Source: Inquilinus limosus DSM 16000 (lineage in GTDB: Bacteria; Pseudomonadota; Alphaproteobacteria; DSM-16000; Inquilinaceae). From it: a DNA stretch of 35,499 bases. The notes under the pieces were generated by a model. The model saw only the letters and a program-made list of their open reading frames with translations. It was not told where the DNA came from and ran no database searches. The position numbers and the translations under genes are program-made. Shown piece after piece: positions 1 through 7,882 of the stretch (the first letter of the stretch is position 1; each line of letters opens with the position of its first letter). The DNA lies in assembly GCF_000423185.1 (NCBI RefSeq), contig NZ_AUHM01000047.1, positions 1 to 35,499 on the forward strand, in the 5' to 3' direction.

Positions 1-207
1 GACCGGACGCCGGACGCCATGCGCGTCCGCCGACAGACGGCCGAGCACCCGTTCGGCACCCTCAAAGCCTGGATGGGCGCCACCCATTTCCTGACCCGAG
101 GATTACAGCGGGTCAGCACCGAGATGAGCCTCCAGGTCCTCGCCTACAACTTCAAGCGCGTGATCTCGATCCTCGGCGTCGGCGGCCTCCAGGCGATCCG
201 GGCCTGA
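1..207 (+). CDS. IS transposase, C-terminal fragment
   Basis: The frame is open from base 1 with no start of its own, so the gene begins upstream of the window; an internal ATG at 19 is unlikely to be the start. The residues EHPFGTLKAWMG and the following LAYNFKRV match the C-terminal end of DDE transposases of the IS1182/IS5-like group. There the E of the EHPFGT block is the last acidic residue of the DDE triad and the LAYN-KR block follows it. The element moves itself by cut-and-paste or copying. Whether the full gene is intact cannot be judged here. It marks a mobile boundary next to a stretch (2-6 kb) that carries rearranged genes. Confidence 0.8.
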   Translation, partial: DRTPDAMRVRRQTAEHPFGTLKAWMGATHFLTRGLQRVSTEMSLQVLAYNFKRVISILGVGGLQAIRA

Positions 208-291
208 TATCCGATCTGCCCAATCTGCTTTGCCGGTAGCACGCCGACACCCCCACCTGCCCTCACCAAACACGCGTTTCCACACAGCCTC
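1..291 (+). mobile_element. Right end of an insertion sequence (partial)
   Basis: The window opens inside a transposase reading frame that stops at 207. About 65 bases later, at 273-291, lies CGCGTTTCCACACAGCCTC, whose reverse complement resembles the GRGGCTGTGTGGAAA-like termini of some IS elements. I therefore place the right end near 291. The left end is outside the window, so the terminal inverted repeat cannot be confirmed, and the right boundary is a guess. Confidence 0.4.
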
Positions 292-433
292 GGTCGGGAT
301 CGGACGGCCGGGCCTCGCCCGCCTCGCCATCGCTCTGCGCCATATCCATGGAACATATCATGAACATGATCGCGAGTTAACGCAACTGGACATCACGTTC
401 ACGGCCGGAAGCCGGAGCGGCGGATCGCCGCCG

Positions 434-1879
434 TTACGATCCAGCCGAGCGGGAAGGCTCGTCCGACAGCCGGGACAACGGGATCGCGATGCGGATCTCG
501 AGCCCATCGCGATGCCAATGGCGATCCAGGCTGCCTTGCAGCTGGCCCTTGATCGTGCCGTCCGCGAGCCGGGCTCCGAAGCCGACCGTCTCCGGTGCCG
601 ACGCGATCGGCGGGCCACCGCGCTCGACCCAGCCGAGATCGAGCCGGTCCGCATTCGAGGCCGAGGTGATCTCGACCTGCCCGCCCGGAACCGAGAGCGC
701 GCCGTATTTCGCCGCATTCGTCGCAAGCTCGTGGAAGACGAGCGCGAGCCCGGTGACGGCATGACCCGTGACGGCGACGTCCGGTCCGGACATCGAAACC
801 CGCTGCCCCGCCAGGCCCTCATAGGGCGACACGATGGTCCGGATCAAAGCATGCAGCGAGGCCGGGGTGTCGGCCTTCGCGTGCTTGATGTCGGCGAGGG
901 TGAGCTCGTGAGCCCGGGACAAGGCATGGAGGCGCCCCTGGACGGCCTCGGCCAGCTGATCCCCGCCCGTGCTGGATCGGGCGCTGAGGCTCACCACGGC
1001 GCTGGCCAGCGCGAACAGGTTCTTCACCCGATGGTTCATCTCCCGAAGCAGCATCGCCTGCCGTTCCCGGGCCCGCCGCTGTTCGGTGATGTCGCGCACG
1101 ATCGCCGAGGCCCCGACGATACGGCCATGGGCGTCCTTGACCGGCGACACCGACAGCGAGACCTCGACCAGGCTGCCGTCCCGGCGACGCCGCACCGTTT
1201 CGAGGCGGTCGATGCGCTCACCCGCCCGGAGGCGGGCGAGGATGCGGGCTTCCTCGTCATGGCGGTCGAGAGGGGCCAGGATCATGATCGGCCTGCCGAC
1301 AACCTCCTCGGCGGTGTAGCCGAAGAGGTGCTGCGCGCCCCCGTTCCAGCTTGTGATCGTGCCGTCGAGGTCCTTCGCCAGGATGGCGTCGTCCGATGAT
1401 TCCACGATGGCGGCGAGGTGCTGCGCCGCCTGCTCCGCCCGATGCCGCTCCGTGATGTCGATCAGGATGTCGACGGCCCCGGTCAACTCGCCGGCGGCAT
1501 TGAACAGCGGCGTCGGATAAGGGGTGAAATGCACCCGGCTGCCATCGGGGCGCTCGGCGATCATATCGACGCCGAGGATCGGCCGCCTTTCACGAAGCGT
1601 CTGCGCCATCGCCGTCCGGCTGTGCGGCAGGGGCGTCCCATCCGGCTGAAACAGCTTCCAGGCGCCGTTGTATCTGGCCTCGCCGATCTCCGGCCGGACG
1701 CCCCACAGCAGCGCTGCGGCTTCGTTGTAGAAGACGATCCAGCCGTCCGGGTCGGTGATGTAGACGGCGACCGGAAGGGTCCGCAGCAGGGACTGCCACT
1801 GCAGCTCGGTCGCGAGCCGGCCGAGCTTGAACCGCGTCGCCAGGAACACGGGCTCGGCCGACCCACGCGAACCGGTCAT
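434..1879 (-). CDS. HWE-family sensor histidine kinase with two PAS domains
   Basis: This is a cytoplasmic sensor kinase of 481 residues. PAS domains lie at about residues 25-145 (LPVAVYITDPDGWIVFYNEA) and 150-270 (VESSDDAILAKDLDGTITSW), each ending in a DITE PAC motif. The dimerisation/phosphoacceptor box follows with H283 in MNHRVKNLFALAS. The ATP-binding domain has HELATNAAKYGALS (383-396, N388) and the W417-V-E419 signature that names the HWE family. No membrane segment is seen, so it senses an internal cue. The frame is open upstream to 2191, but the ATG at 1879 is preceded by GAGGGAAACCTG, a good ribosome site, and starts just before the first PAS domain. It lies downstream of a receiver protein on the same strand, a likely partner. 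HWE kinases often act in general stress or light responses; the signal here is unknown. Confidence 0.9.
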   Translation of the reverse strand: MTGSRGSAEPVFLATRFKLGRLATELQWQSLLRTLPVAVYITDPDGWIVFYNEAAALLWGVRPEIGEARYNGAWKLFQPDGTPLPHSRTAMAQTLRERRPILGVDMIAERPDGSRVHFTPYPTPLFNAAGELTGAVDILIDITERHRAEQAAQHLAAIVESSDDAILAKDLDGTITSWNGGAQHLFGYTAEEVVGRPIMILAPLDRHDEEARILARLRAGERIDRLETVRRRRDGSLVEVSLSVSPVKDAHGRIVGASAIVRDITEQRRARERQAMLLREMNHRVKNLFALASAVVSLSARSSTGGDQLAEAVQGRLHALSRAHELTLADIKHAKADTPASLHALIRTIVSPYEGLAGQRVSMSGPDVAVTGHAVTGLALVFHELATNAAKYGALSVPGGQVEITSASNADRLDLGWVERGGPPIASAPETVGFGARLADGTIKGQLQGSLDRHWHRDGLEIRIAIPLSRLSDEPSRSAGS

Positions 1880-1949
1880 CAGGTTTCCCTCGGTCGGAGC
1901 CTGCCGCTGCCTGCGGTCGTCTGCGGAGCAGGGCGCGTTTAGACGGTAG

Positions 1950-1966
1950 TCCCACATTCGGTGGGA
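1950..1966. other. Short hairpin between receiver and kinase genes
   Basis: TCCCAC and GTGGGA form a perfect 6-bp stem around the loop ATTCG. It lies in the 170-base gap between the receiver gene (ends 2050) and the HWE kinase (starts 1879). No T-run follows on either strand, so it is not a convincing intrinsic terminator. It could be an operator or an mRNA structure in a shared transcript. Confidence 0.3.
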
Positions 1967-2049
1967 AGCAACGAGGCCAGACGGCATCCGGGCCGGTCGA
2001 GCGGTTCCGGCATATGGGTCGCCGTCGTCGAGGGGCGAGGCCGGCGCAC

Positions 2050-2490
2050 CTACGCATCCAGCAAGGTGCGGACGACCGACCGGAGCGCCGTCGACGAGAA
2101 TGGTTTGTAGAGCACGGCTTCCGCCGGCATCACGCTGGTCCGGTCCTCGCAATAGGCGGTCATGAAGCAGAACGGAATCCGTCTGCGCCACAGCACCTCG
2201 ACCACCGGATAGACCCGGAGCCCGCGCTGCAGGCGCACGTCGAGAAGGGCGCCGTGCAGCTCCTGCGTCTCGGCGAGCGCCAATGCGGCGTCCAGGCTGC
2301 TGGCCGGGCCGACAGGCTCCAGCCCCATGGACCGGAGACCTTCGGCCACCTGCTCGGCCTGCAGGAAATCGTCCTCCACCACGAGCATGCGCCTCGGCGC
2401 GGCGGCACGCGGCCTGGGTCGTGTGCCGAGCGCCTGCGCAACGGCCACCCGTTCAAATGCGATGTGCTGGAGTCCCGAGTGCGTCCGCAT
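2050..2490 (-). CDS. Stand-alone receiver (CheY-like) response regulator
   Basis: The protein has 146 residues and is a single receiver domain with no output domain. About 34 N-terminal residues precede the domain. The acidic pocket is E39-D40-D41 (MLVVEDD), the phospho-acceptor is D84 (ALLDVRL), and the switch residues are T111 (FMTAY) and K129 (LYKPF). The ATG at 2490 has GGAGGA six bases upstream, which supports the long start over the internal Met35. It is followed 170 bases later by the HWE kinase on the same strand, so it probably exchanges phosphate with that kinase. Single-domain receivers paired with HWE kinases often serve as phosphate sinks or relays. The promoter lies in the AT-rich gap upstream. 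Confidence 0.85.
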   Translation of the reverse strand: MRTHSGLQHIAFERVAVAQALGTRPRPRAAAPRRMLVVEDDFLQAEQVAEGLRSMGLEPVGPASSLDAALALAETQELHGALLDVRLQRGLRVYPVVEVLWRRRIPFCFMTAYCEDRTSVMPAEAVLYKPFSSTALRSVVRTLLDA

Positions 2491-2855
2491 GGCCGATCCT
2501 CCAAGACTATATTGTCTATTAAGATTTGAAGCTATCAGTGCTCACTCAATATTGAAAGCCGAATGTGATGTGAATTGGTGATATACAGTCCGATCTGCGG
2601 TTTTATACATTTTTTAATTTGCGATAACATTTGTTGTGCCGACCGTGCCATAGCAGTCCGATACGCCGAAACCTGTTCAGCATGGCACATCCCCTCTGTC
2701 TTGATTCCTCCTGCTGCCGCCGCCTATGGTTCCGCCATGATGTTCATGTCTACATTCTTCCCGCTGATCTGAACGGCCCAAGTCGTTCCGGCGCATCTGC
2801 GCCGATCAGGTCAAACCGGCTCCGCCGATGCGGATGCCGAGCGGGAGAATATGCA
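2491..2855. promoter_or_regulatory. AT-rich divergent intergenic region
   Basis: A 365-base gap separates the receiver gene (minus) from the dioxygenase gene (plus) and must hold both promoters. Roughly 2505-2650 is strikingly AT-rich for this genome, with runs such as TTTTATACATTTTTTAATTT near 2600. It contains the perfect 10-bp palindrome TCAATATTGA at 2546-2555. No convincing small gene is present: a 65-codon GTG-started frame at 2575-2772 lacks a ribosome site and any recognisable motif. Confidence 0.45.
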
Positions 2856-3647
2856 ATGCCCAACATCGGACAGACCGGCCTGACGTCCCGTCAGGTCCAG
2901 GACTTCATTGCGGACGGTTTCGTCAAAATCGAAAACGCCTTCGGCGCCGACCTGGCGGCGCAATGCCGGAACGAGCTGTGGGCGGAGATGGGTTTGTCGC
3001 CGGACGAACCGGGACGCTGGACGCGGCCCGTCCTGCGGGTGGGGTTCAAGGCCTCGCCCCCTTTCGTCGAGGCGGCCAACACGCCGGCCCTGCACAGGGC
3101 CTACGACCAACTCGTCGGCCAGGGGCGATGGCTTGCGCCAAAAGCCATCGGAAGCTTTCCGATCCGCTTTCCGTCACCGGAGCCGCCCGGCGACGACGGC
3201 TGGCATGTGGATATGAGCTTCGGCGATGGCACTCCGGATTTCATGGAGTGGCGCGCCAATGTGAAGAGCAGCGGGCGGGCATTGCTGATGCTCTTCCTGT
3301 TCTCGGATGTCGGCCCGGACGACGCGCCCACGAGAATCCGGAAAGGCTCGCACGCCACCATCGCGCGGGAACTGCTGCCCTATGGGGAGGCGGGGGCGAC
3401 GCTCCGGCAGCTTTCCGCCGGGGGCTACCGGTCGACGGAGGATTGCGAGGTCGAACTGGCGACCGGCACGGCCGGCACCGTCTATCTGTGCCATCCCTTC
3501 CTCGTCCATGCCGCGCAGCCTCACCGCGGGCGACGGCCGCGCTTCATGGCGCAGCCGCCGCTGCTGCCGAGGGGCGAGTTCGACCCGGCGTTGCCGCCAT
3601 CGCCGGTGCAGGTCGCCATCCGTCAGGCTTGCGGGCTGACGCTCTAG
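2856..3647 (+). CDS. Phytanoyl-CoA dioxygenase (PhyH) family protein
   Basis: This is a 263-residue member of the Fe(II)/2-oxoglutarate dioxygenase superfamily of PhyH type. Such enzymes hydroxylate small molecules or lipids using 2-oxoglutarate and O2. The iron-binding H117-x-D119 (WHVDMSF) and a distal H218 (LVHAAQPH) are present, with R229 in a position expected to hold 2-oxoglutarate. The N-terminus has the common 'F..DGFVKIENAF' opening. The ATG at 2856 has GCGGGAGA about 6-8 bases upstream; an open extension to 2631 crosses the AT-rich promoter region and is rejected. The gene stands alone on the plus strand and is followed by a GC hairpin. The substrate is unknown, and the catalytic residues look intact. 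Confidence 0.82.
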   Translation: MPNIGQTGLTSRQVQDFIADGFVKIENAFGADLAAQCRNELWAEMGLSPDEPGRWTRPVLRVGFKASPPFVEAANTPALHRAYDQLVGQGRWLAPKAIGSFPIRFPSPEPPGDDGWHVDMSFGDGTPDFMEWRANVKSSGRALLMLFLFSDVGPDDAPTRIRKGSHATIARELLPYGEAGATLRQLSAGGYRSTEDCEVELATGTAGTVYLCHPFLVHAAQPHRGRRPRFMAQPPLLPRGEFDPALPPSPVQVAIRQACGLTL

Positions 3648-3696
3648 AGCGGGAAAGGTTCAGGCCGGTCCTGGTGTCGAAAACCCCCTTCCCCTA

Positions 3697-3719
3697 CCCC
3701 CTCCCGCGAGGGGAGGGGG
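3697..3719. terminator. GC-rich hairpin, terminator-like dispersed repeat
   Basis: CCCCCTCCC and GGGAGGGGG form a 9-bp stem around GCGAG. It lies between the stop of the dioxygenase gene (3647) and the 3' end of the convergent acyl-CoA dehydrogenase (3869). There is no poly-T tail. Similar 'CCCTCCC...GGGAGGG' hairpins are scattered in intergenic DNA of many alphaproteobacteria, so it may be a repeat that also serves as a bidirectional transcription barrier. The rest of 3648-3868 shows nothing else. Confidence 0.5.
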
Positions 3720-3868
3720 GACTCATTCTGCTTTCCGCCGATGTCGGGGCGGGCCTCTGGACCAGAGGCAAAGCCGTCAAGCTTCGAGCCCGGACCCTCG
3801 ACAAACAAGATCGGCCTCTCCCGGATGATCTCAGGGAGGTGCGAGAACAGCCGCCGGCGTCGATCTGC

Positions 3869-5044
3869 TCAGCCGCTCGCCCGACCGCCGGGTTCACGGT
3901 CGTCGGCGTTCAGGGAATGCAGCAGCCAGTTGCCGCCCTGAAGGCCGAGGGAATGGTTCTCGCCCCCCTGAATCAGGCAGACGGTGATGTCGCGCAGCAG
4001 CCGCTCGACGACATGGTTCCGCGACAGCCCGTTGGCGCCGAAGATCTGGATCGCCTCCATCGCCACGAAGGCGGTCTGGGTCGCCGTCGTCTTGGCGGTG
4101 ATGGAGGCGAGAAGATGCGGCCCTTCCTCCGAGAAATTGTAGGCCACGCCCCGACGCACGGAGGCGCGGCAGATCTCGAGCTTCCGCCACATCTCCCAGA
4201 GCCGCCATCTCACATGCTGATGGGCAATCAGCTTCGCCCCGCCCTGTTCGCGCAACCGGGCGTATTCCAGGGCGCAGTCGAAGGCCGCCTTGGCGACGCC
4301 GCCGGCGATGGCGGCGACGTTCATGGCGCCGGAGGTGTGCGTGGCGGCGAACGAGGCATAGAACTCGTCCCGGCCCCGGACGATATAGCGGGCAGGGACC
4401 CGGACATCGCTGAACCGGACGTGCCCGGTCGGCAGCGTGCGCTGGCCGATCTTCTCGACCGGGGGGCCGCGCTCGACCCCCGGCAGGTCGAACGGGACCA
4501 GGAGAGCGATGCCGGACACCCCGCCGTCCGGCCTCGCGATTCCGTCACCGTAATCCGCAGGGCAATGGATCAGGGCGCATTCCGCGATCGGCGCGCAGGA
4601 GATCCAGTCGGAGGACACCCCGTTCAGGACCACCTCCGACCCGCGCACCACCGCGCGCAGGCTGCCCTCCGACTGCCGGGCGCCCTTCGCCAGCTCGAAC
4701 CCGGCATGGTCGATGGCGTCCGACCCTCTGTCCGCCAGGATCGCGATCCAGCAGCCCCGCAGCGGGCCGAACCGTTCGACCAGCTCCGGATCGCCGGTGG
4801 TCGCGGCGATCCCCGCCGCCATCTTCGAGGTGAAGGCCGCGACGGCGAGCCCAGCATCGCCATAGGCCAGCTCCTCGAACACGAGCGGTAGCATGCGCTT
4901 GAGACGGTGCGGTCCGAGCTTCGCCAGCCAGGCCGGGTTGATGCCGAGATCGTCGAAGCGCGCCAGGTACTCCCAGAGAGGCGAGCCCCGGGCGATCACA
5001 TCGGCCGCCGCCATCGGGTCCAGCCTGGCGGCGGTGGGACGCAT
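3869..5044 (-). CDS. Acyl-CoA dehydrogenase homologue, 5'-truncated
   Basis: The 391 residues match the acyl-CoA dehydrogenase fold: an N-terminal helical part (FEELAYGDAGLAVA), a beta-domain with DRGSDAIDHAGFE and FSDVRVPARYIV, and a C-terminal helical part with the FGANGL and LRDITVCL blocks. The protein begins at RPTAARLDP, which in the family normally follows 25-40 residues of helix A. A TGA lies two codons upstream of the ATG and there is no ribosome site, so the 5' end looks lost at a junction near 5044. The block LIQGGENHSL carries Q where many members have the catalytic Glu (IEDG/YEGT), so activity is doubtful. The start codon overlaps the first codons of a divergent broken kinase gene, which points to a rearrangement. 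It may be a decaying gene. Confidence 0.75.
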   Translation of the reverse strand: MRPTAARLDPMAAADVIARGSPLWEYLARFDDLGINPAWLAKLGPHRLKRMLPLVFEELAYGDAGLAVAAFTSKMAAGIAATTGDPELVERFGPLRGCWIAILADRGSDAIDHAGFELAKGARQSEGSLRAVVRGSEVVLNGVSSDWISCAPIAECALIHCPADYGDGIARPDGGVSGIALLVPFDLPGVERGPPVEKIGQRTLPTGHVRFSDVRVPARYIVRGRDEFYASFAATHTSGAMNVAAIAGGVAKAAFDCALEYARLREQGGAKLIAHQHVRWRLWEMWRKLEICRASVRRGVAYNFSEEGPHLLASITAKTTATQTAFVAMEAIQIFGANGLSRNHVVERLLRDITVCLIQGGENHSLGLQGGNWLLHSLNADDREPGGRASG

Positions 5045-5971
5045 CGACGATCAGCTGCGCATCGAGGAGGCGCTGCGGAACAGCACGCGGCAGCTGCAGC
5101 AGATGATCGACGCCGTGCCCGTCAATATCCTGAGCTTCGGTCCTTCGGGCAAGATCACCTCCGCCAGCAAACGATATCTGGAGCAGGTCGGTGCGCCGCC
5201 GGAGCACATTGAGGATTTCGAAGCGTTGGCCCGGCATCTGGCTCACCCTGAAGACCTGCCGCGCGGGAGGGCCTGGCACGGGCGAGCCAGGCGGCGAGCC
5301 TTGCCGAGCTCTCTGCTTCCATCGCGCACGAGGTGAACCAACCGCTGGCCGCCGTCGTGGCGAACTCGCACGCCTGCCAGCGCTGGCTTACGGCGGATCC
5401 GCCGAATCTCGAGCGGGCGCAGCGGACGGTGGAGCGCATCATCCGCGACGCGAACGCCGCTGCCGACGTGGTGAGCCGCGTCCGCGCCCTGTTCAAGCAG
5501 TCCACGGGGACGCGGGATTGCACGGCGCTGGATCGCGTCGTCGCCGAGGCGCGCGAGCTCATGGCCGAGGAGGCGGCGCGGCGCCGCGTCCGCCTGGACG
5601 TCGAGGTCGAGAGCGGCCCCCCCGTGGCCGCCTTCGATCGCATCCAGCTTCAGCAGGTCCTGATCAATCTGATCCGCAACGGCATGGACGCGATGGACTC
5701 GGCCGCGGGTGACAGGCTTCTCCGGCTGCGCGTGCGCCGGGTGGGGGATGTGGTCCAGATCGAGGTCAGCGATCACGGCCGCGGAGTCGAATTTCCCGAC
5801 AGGATCTTCGAGCCGTTCTTCACGACGAAAGAGCACGGGATGGGCATGGGGTTGGCGATCTGCCGTTCGATCGTCGAGTCGCACGGCGGCCGGCTGTGGG
5901 CGGAGAGGAACGAACCGCAGGGGGCGACGTTCATCTTCACCTTGCCCCTCGACCCGACGGCGGCGCCATGA
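5040..5971 (+). pseudogene. PAS/HisKA sensor histidine kinase, deleted and frameshifted
   Basis: Frame one (from 5040) encodes RIEEALRNSTRQLQQMIDAVP and a PAS fold that reaches HPEDLPR near 5262, then runs into unrelated residues and stops at 5336. The kinase core continues in another frame from about 5252: ASLAELSASIAHEVNQPLAAV (H-box), then LINLIRNGMDAM (N-box), DHGRGV (G1), FEPFFTTKEHGMGMGLAI (F/G2), ending at 5971. The second frame has a stop at 5249-5251 and no ATG, GTG or TTG before the H-box histidine, so it cannot start alone. The second half of the PAS fold is missing. A -1 shift near 5255-5270 would rejoin the halves. The stop overlaps the next gene's ATG, so the regulators downstream were its operon partners. 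A sequencing error cannot be excluded. Confidence 0.7.
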
Positions 5972-6609
5972 CGATGGATGACCCGATCGTCTACATCGTG
6001 GACGACGATGCGCGGATCCGGGAGGCGCTCGGCGAGCTGCTGGAATCGTACGGCATGCGGGCCCTCGCCTTCGGATCGGCCGGCGACTATATCGGCGCCG
6101 ACAAGCCGGACGCCCCCGCCTGCCTCATCCTCGATCTCGAACTGCCGGACATCAACGGCCTCGATCTGCAGAGGCAGATTGCGGAAGGCGATCATCCGCC
6201 GATCGTCTTCATCACCGGGCATGGCGACATCCCGTCCTCGGTGCGCGCCATCCGGCACGGCGCGGTGGACTTCCTGACCAAGCCGTTCGGCGATGAGGAC
6301 CTGATGTCCGCCGTCCGGACGGCGATCGCCCAGGATCGGGACAAGCGATCGGAGCGCGCCGAGCTCGCCGCGTTGAGGCGACGCTACCTCGATCTGACGC
6401 CGCGCGAGCGCGAGGTGCTGCCGCTGGTGGTGAGCGGCCTTCTCAACAAGCAGGCCGCCGCCGAACTCGGGATCAGCGAGGTCACGCTGCAGATCCATAG
6501 AAGGAACGTGATGCAGAAAATGGCGGCGGCGTCTCTCGCCGATCTCGTGCGGATCGCCGAGAGGCTGGAGATCCCGATCACCCATTCACGCCGGGCGGGA
6601 GGGAGTTGA
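5968..6609 (+). CDS. FixJ-type response regulator (receiver + LuxR HTH), copy 1
   Basis: The protein has 213 residues. The receiver domain (about 1-120) has the DDD pocket near residue 12, phospho-acceptor D56 (LILDLELPD), T83 (FITGHGD) and K105 (FLTKPF). It is followed by a linker and a LuxR-type helix-turn-helix (about 140-195) with LTPREREVLPLVVSGLLNKQ and EVTLQIHRRNVMQKM. The ATG overlaps the stop of the broken kinase as ATGA, so the two were translationally coupled. The kinase has the EVNQPLAAV H-box typical of FixL-like partners of FixJ regulators. Phosphorylation should trigger dimerisation and DNA binding. With the kinase damaged, its phosphate source is uncertain. Confidence 0.9.
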   Translation: MTMDDPIVYIVDDDARIREALGELLESYGMRALAFGSAGDYIGADKPDAPACLILDLELPDINGLDLQRQIAEGDHPPIVFITGHGDIPSSVRAIRHGAVDFLTKPFGDEDLMSAVRTAIAQDRDKRSERAELAALRRRYLDLTPREREVLPLVVSGLLNKQAAAELGISEVTLQIHRRNVMQKMAAASLADLVRIAERLEIPITHSRRAGGS

Positions 6610-6611
6610 GC

Positions 6612-7001
6612 GTGAGCGGAAGCAGGCCTGTCGTGGTGGTGGTCGATGACGATCCGAGACTGCTCGAGTCGCTGGAGGACCTGCTGGAATCCGCCGGCTA
6701 CCAGGTGCGCTGTCATCCGTCGGCGGAATCGCTGCTGGCCAGCGGGTTGTCGGGGGTGGATGTGCTGATCACCGACATCGGGATTCCCGGCATCGACGGC
6801 TTCGAGCTTCGGGACCGGGTGCGGAAGGCGCGCCCGGATCTGCCGGTGTTCCTGATCACCGGCCGACATGAGATCGCGGACCAGGGCCGCGCCCAGGGCA
6901 GCAGCGGGTTCTTCCGCAAGCCCTTCGACCTCCGCGCCCTGCTGACCGCCGTGGGCGACGCCGTGAGCGATCGAGAGATGGAGGGTAAGCATGAGGGTTG
7001 A
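6612..7001 (+). CDS. Receiver-only response regulator
   Basis: This is a 129-residue single receiver domain with VVVVVDDDP at the acidic pocket, phospho-acceptor Asp in VLITDIGIPG, T in FLITGRH and K in FFRKPFD. There is no output domain. I chose the GTG at 6612 because GGGAG lies six bases before it; a TTG at 6606 that overlaps the previous stop is the alternative. It sits between two FixJ-type regulators with an 11-base overlap into the next gene, so all three are one transcript. Single receivers in this position act as phosphate sinks or relays in FixL/FixJ-like clusters. The specific role here is inferred only from position. Confidence 0.85.
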   Translation: MSGSRPVVVVVDDDPRLLESLEDLLESAGYQVRCHPSAESLLASGLSGVDVLITDIGIPGIDGFELRDRVRKARPDLPVFLITGRHEIADQGRAQGSSGFFRKPFDLRALLTAVGDAVSDREMEGKHEG

Positions 7002-7701
7002 ACGGATGCCCCCGCGGCGGTCGGCGCCGTCGTCGCCGCAGCGGGACAGCGAAGCGGAGCAGCCGCTGGTCATCGTCGTCGATGACGACATGCGCGTTCG
7101 GGAGGCGCTGTCGGAGCTGATCCTGTCGGCGGGGTTCCAGCCGGCCTGCTTCGCCTCGGCCCGCGAATTGCTGGAGTCCGATGTCCTGGACCGCCCCGGC
7201 TGCCTGATCCTCGATGTGCGGATGCCCGGTGCGAGCGGTCTCGACATGCAGCGTCAACTGGCCCAGAACGGCGACCCCAAGCCCATCATCTTCCTGACCG
7301 GGCATGGCGACATCCCGATGACCGTCCAGGCGATGAAGGCCGGCGCCGTGGATTTCCTGACCAAGCCGGTGCGGGACCAGACGCTGCTGGACGCGGTGAC
7401 CGCCGGCGTCGCGATGGATGCCGCGCGGCGGGCGAAGGCCGCGATCACGCGCCGCGCCGTCGAGCGCCTCGATACGTTGACACCGCGTGAACGCGAGGTC
7501 CTGCGCGAGGTGGCGCACGGGCGCATGAACAAGCAGATCGCCTTCGACCTCGGCATCAGCGAAATGACGGTCAAGCTGCATCGCAGCAACGTCATGCGCA
7601 AGATGGGGGCCGTCTCCGTCGGAGAGCTGATCCGGGCATGGGAAACGCTGCCCGCGCCGATGCGCGAACGGTGCGGCCCGGAACGGCTCCGCTCGACCTG
7701 A
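6991..7701 (+). CDS. FixJ-type response regulator (receiver + LuxR HTH), copy 2
   Basis: The protein has 236 residues with an N-terminal basic, Pro/Ser-rich tail of about 24 residues. The receiver domain has DDD near 31-33, phospho-acceptor D75 (LILDVRMPG), T in FLTGHGDIP and K in FLTKPV. The C-terminal LuxR-type HTH contains LTPREREVLREVAHGRMNKQ and EMTVKLHRSNVMRKM. GGAGGGTAAGC precedes the ATG at 6991. It overlaps the receiver gene by 11 bases. It resembles copy 1 in the receiver-core and HTH blocks and probably arose by an old duplication; the two may read different promoters. The gene converges on tetR-family DNA, and the 181-base gap to 7882 shows no clear terminator. Confidence 0.9.
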   Translation: MRVERMPPRRSAPSSPQRDSEAEQPLVIVVDDDMRVREALSELILSAGFQPACFASARELLESDVLDRPGCLILDVRMPGASGLDMQRQLAQNGDPKPIIFLTGHGDIPMTVQAMKAGAVDFLTKPVRDQTLLDAVTAGVAMDAARRAKAAITRRAVERLDTLTPREREVLREVAHGRMNKQIAFDLGISEMTVKLHRSNVMRKMGAVSVGELIRAWETLPAPMRERCGPERLRST

Positions 7702-7882
7702 GCCTGTCGGGGGCAGGGACAGCGGCGGGCGGCGGACATCAGCGGGATCGGGGGAGATCCGCGTGCCGTGACACGATAGCGGATCAACCGAGCCGAGTTC
7801 ATCGGACGAACGGCCAGAGCGGGTGATACCGAGGGACGGGCCGGGCACATTCGACTGCGCAGCCGCAGGCCCCTGACGCCCT

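Noticed and set aside
230-1399. 389-codon open frame on the plus strand
   Set aside because: It is antisense to the HWE kinase, whose domains and ribosome site are clear. Its composition is Arg/Pro/Gly-rich shadow coding caused by high GC at third positions.
2575-2772. 65-codon GTG-started frame in the AT-rich gap
   Set aside because: No ribosome site, no motif, and it crosses the probable promoter of the dioxygenase gene.
2828-4891. 687-codon open frame on the plus strand
   Set aside because: Shadow of the PhyH gene in another frame, then antisense to the acyl-CoA dehydrogenase.
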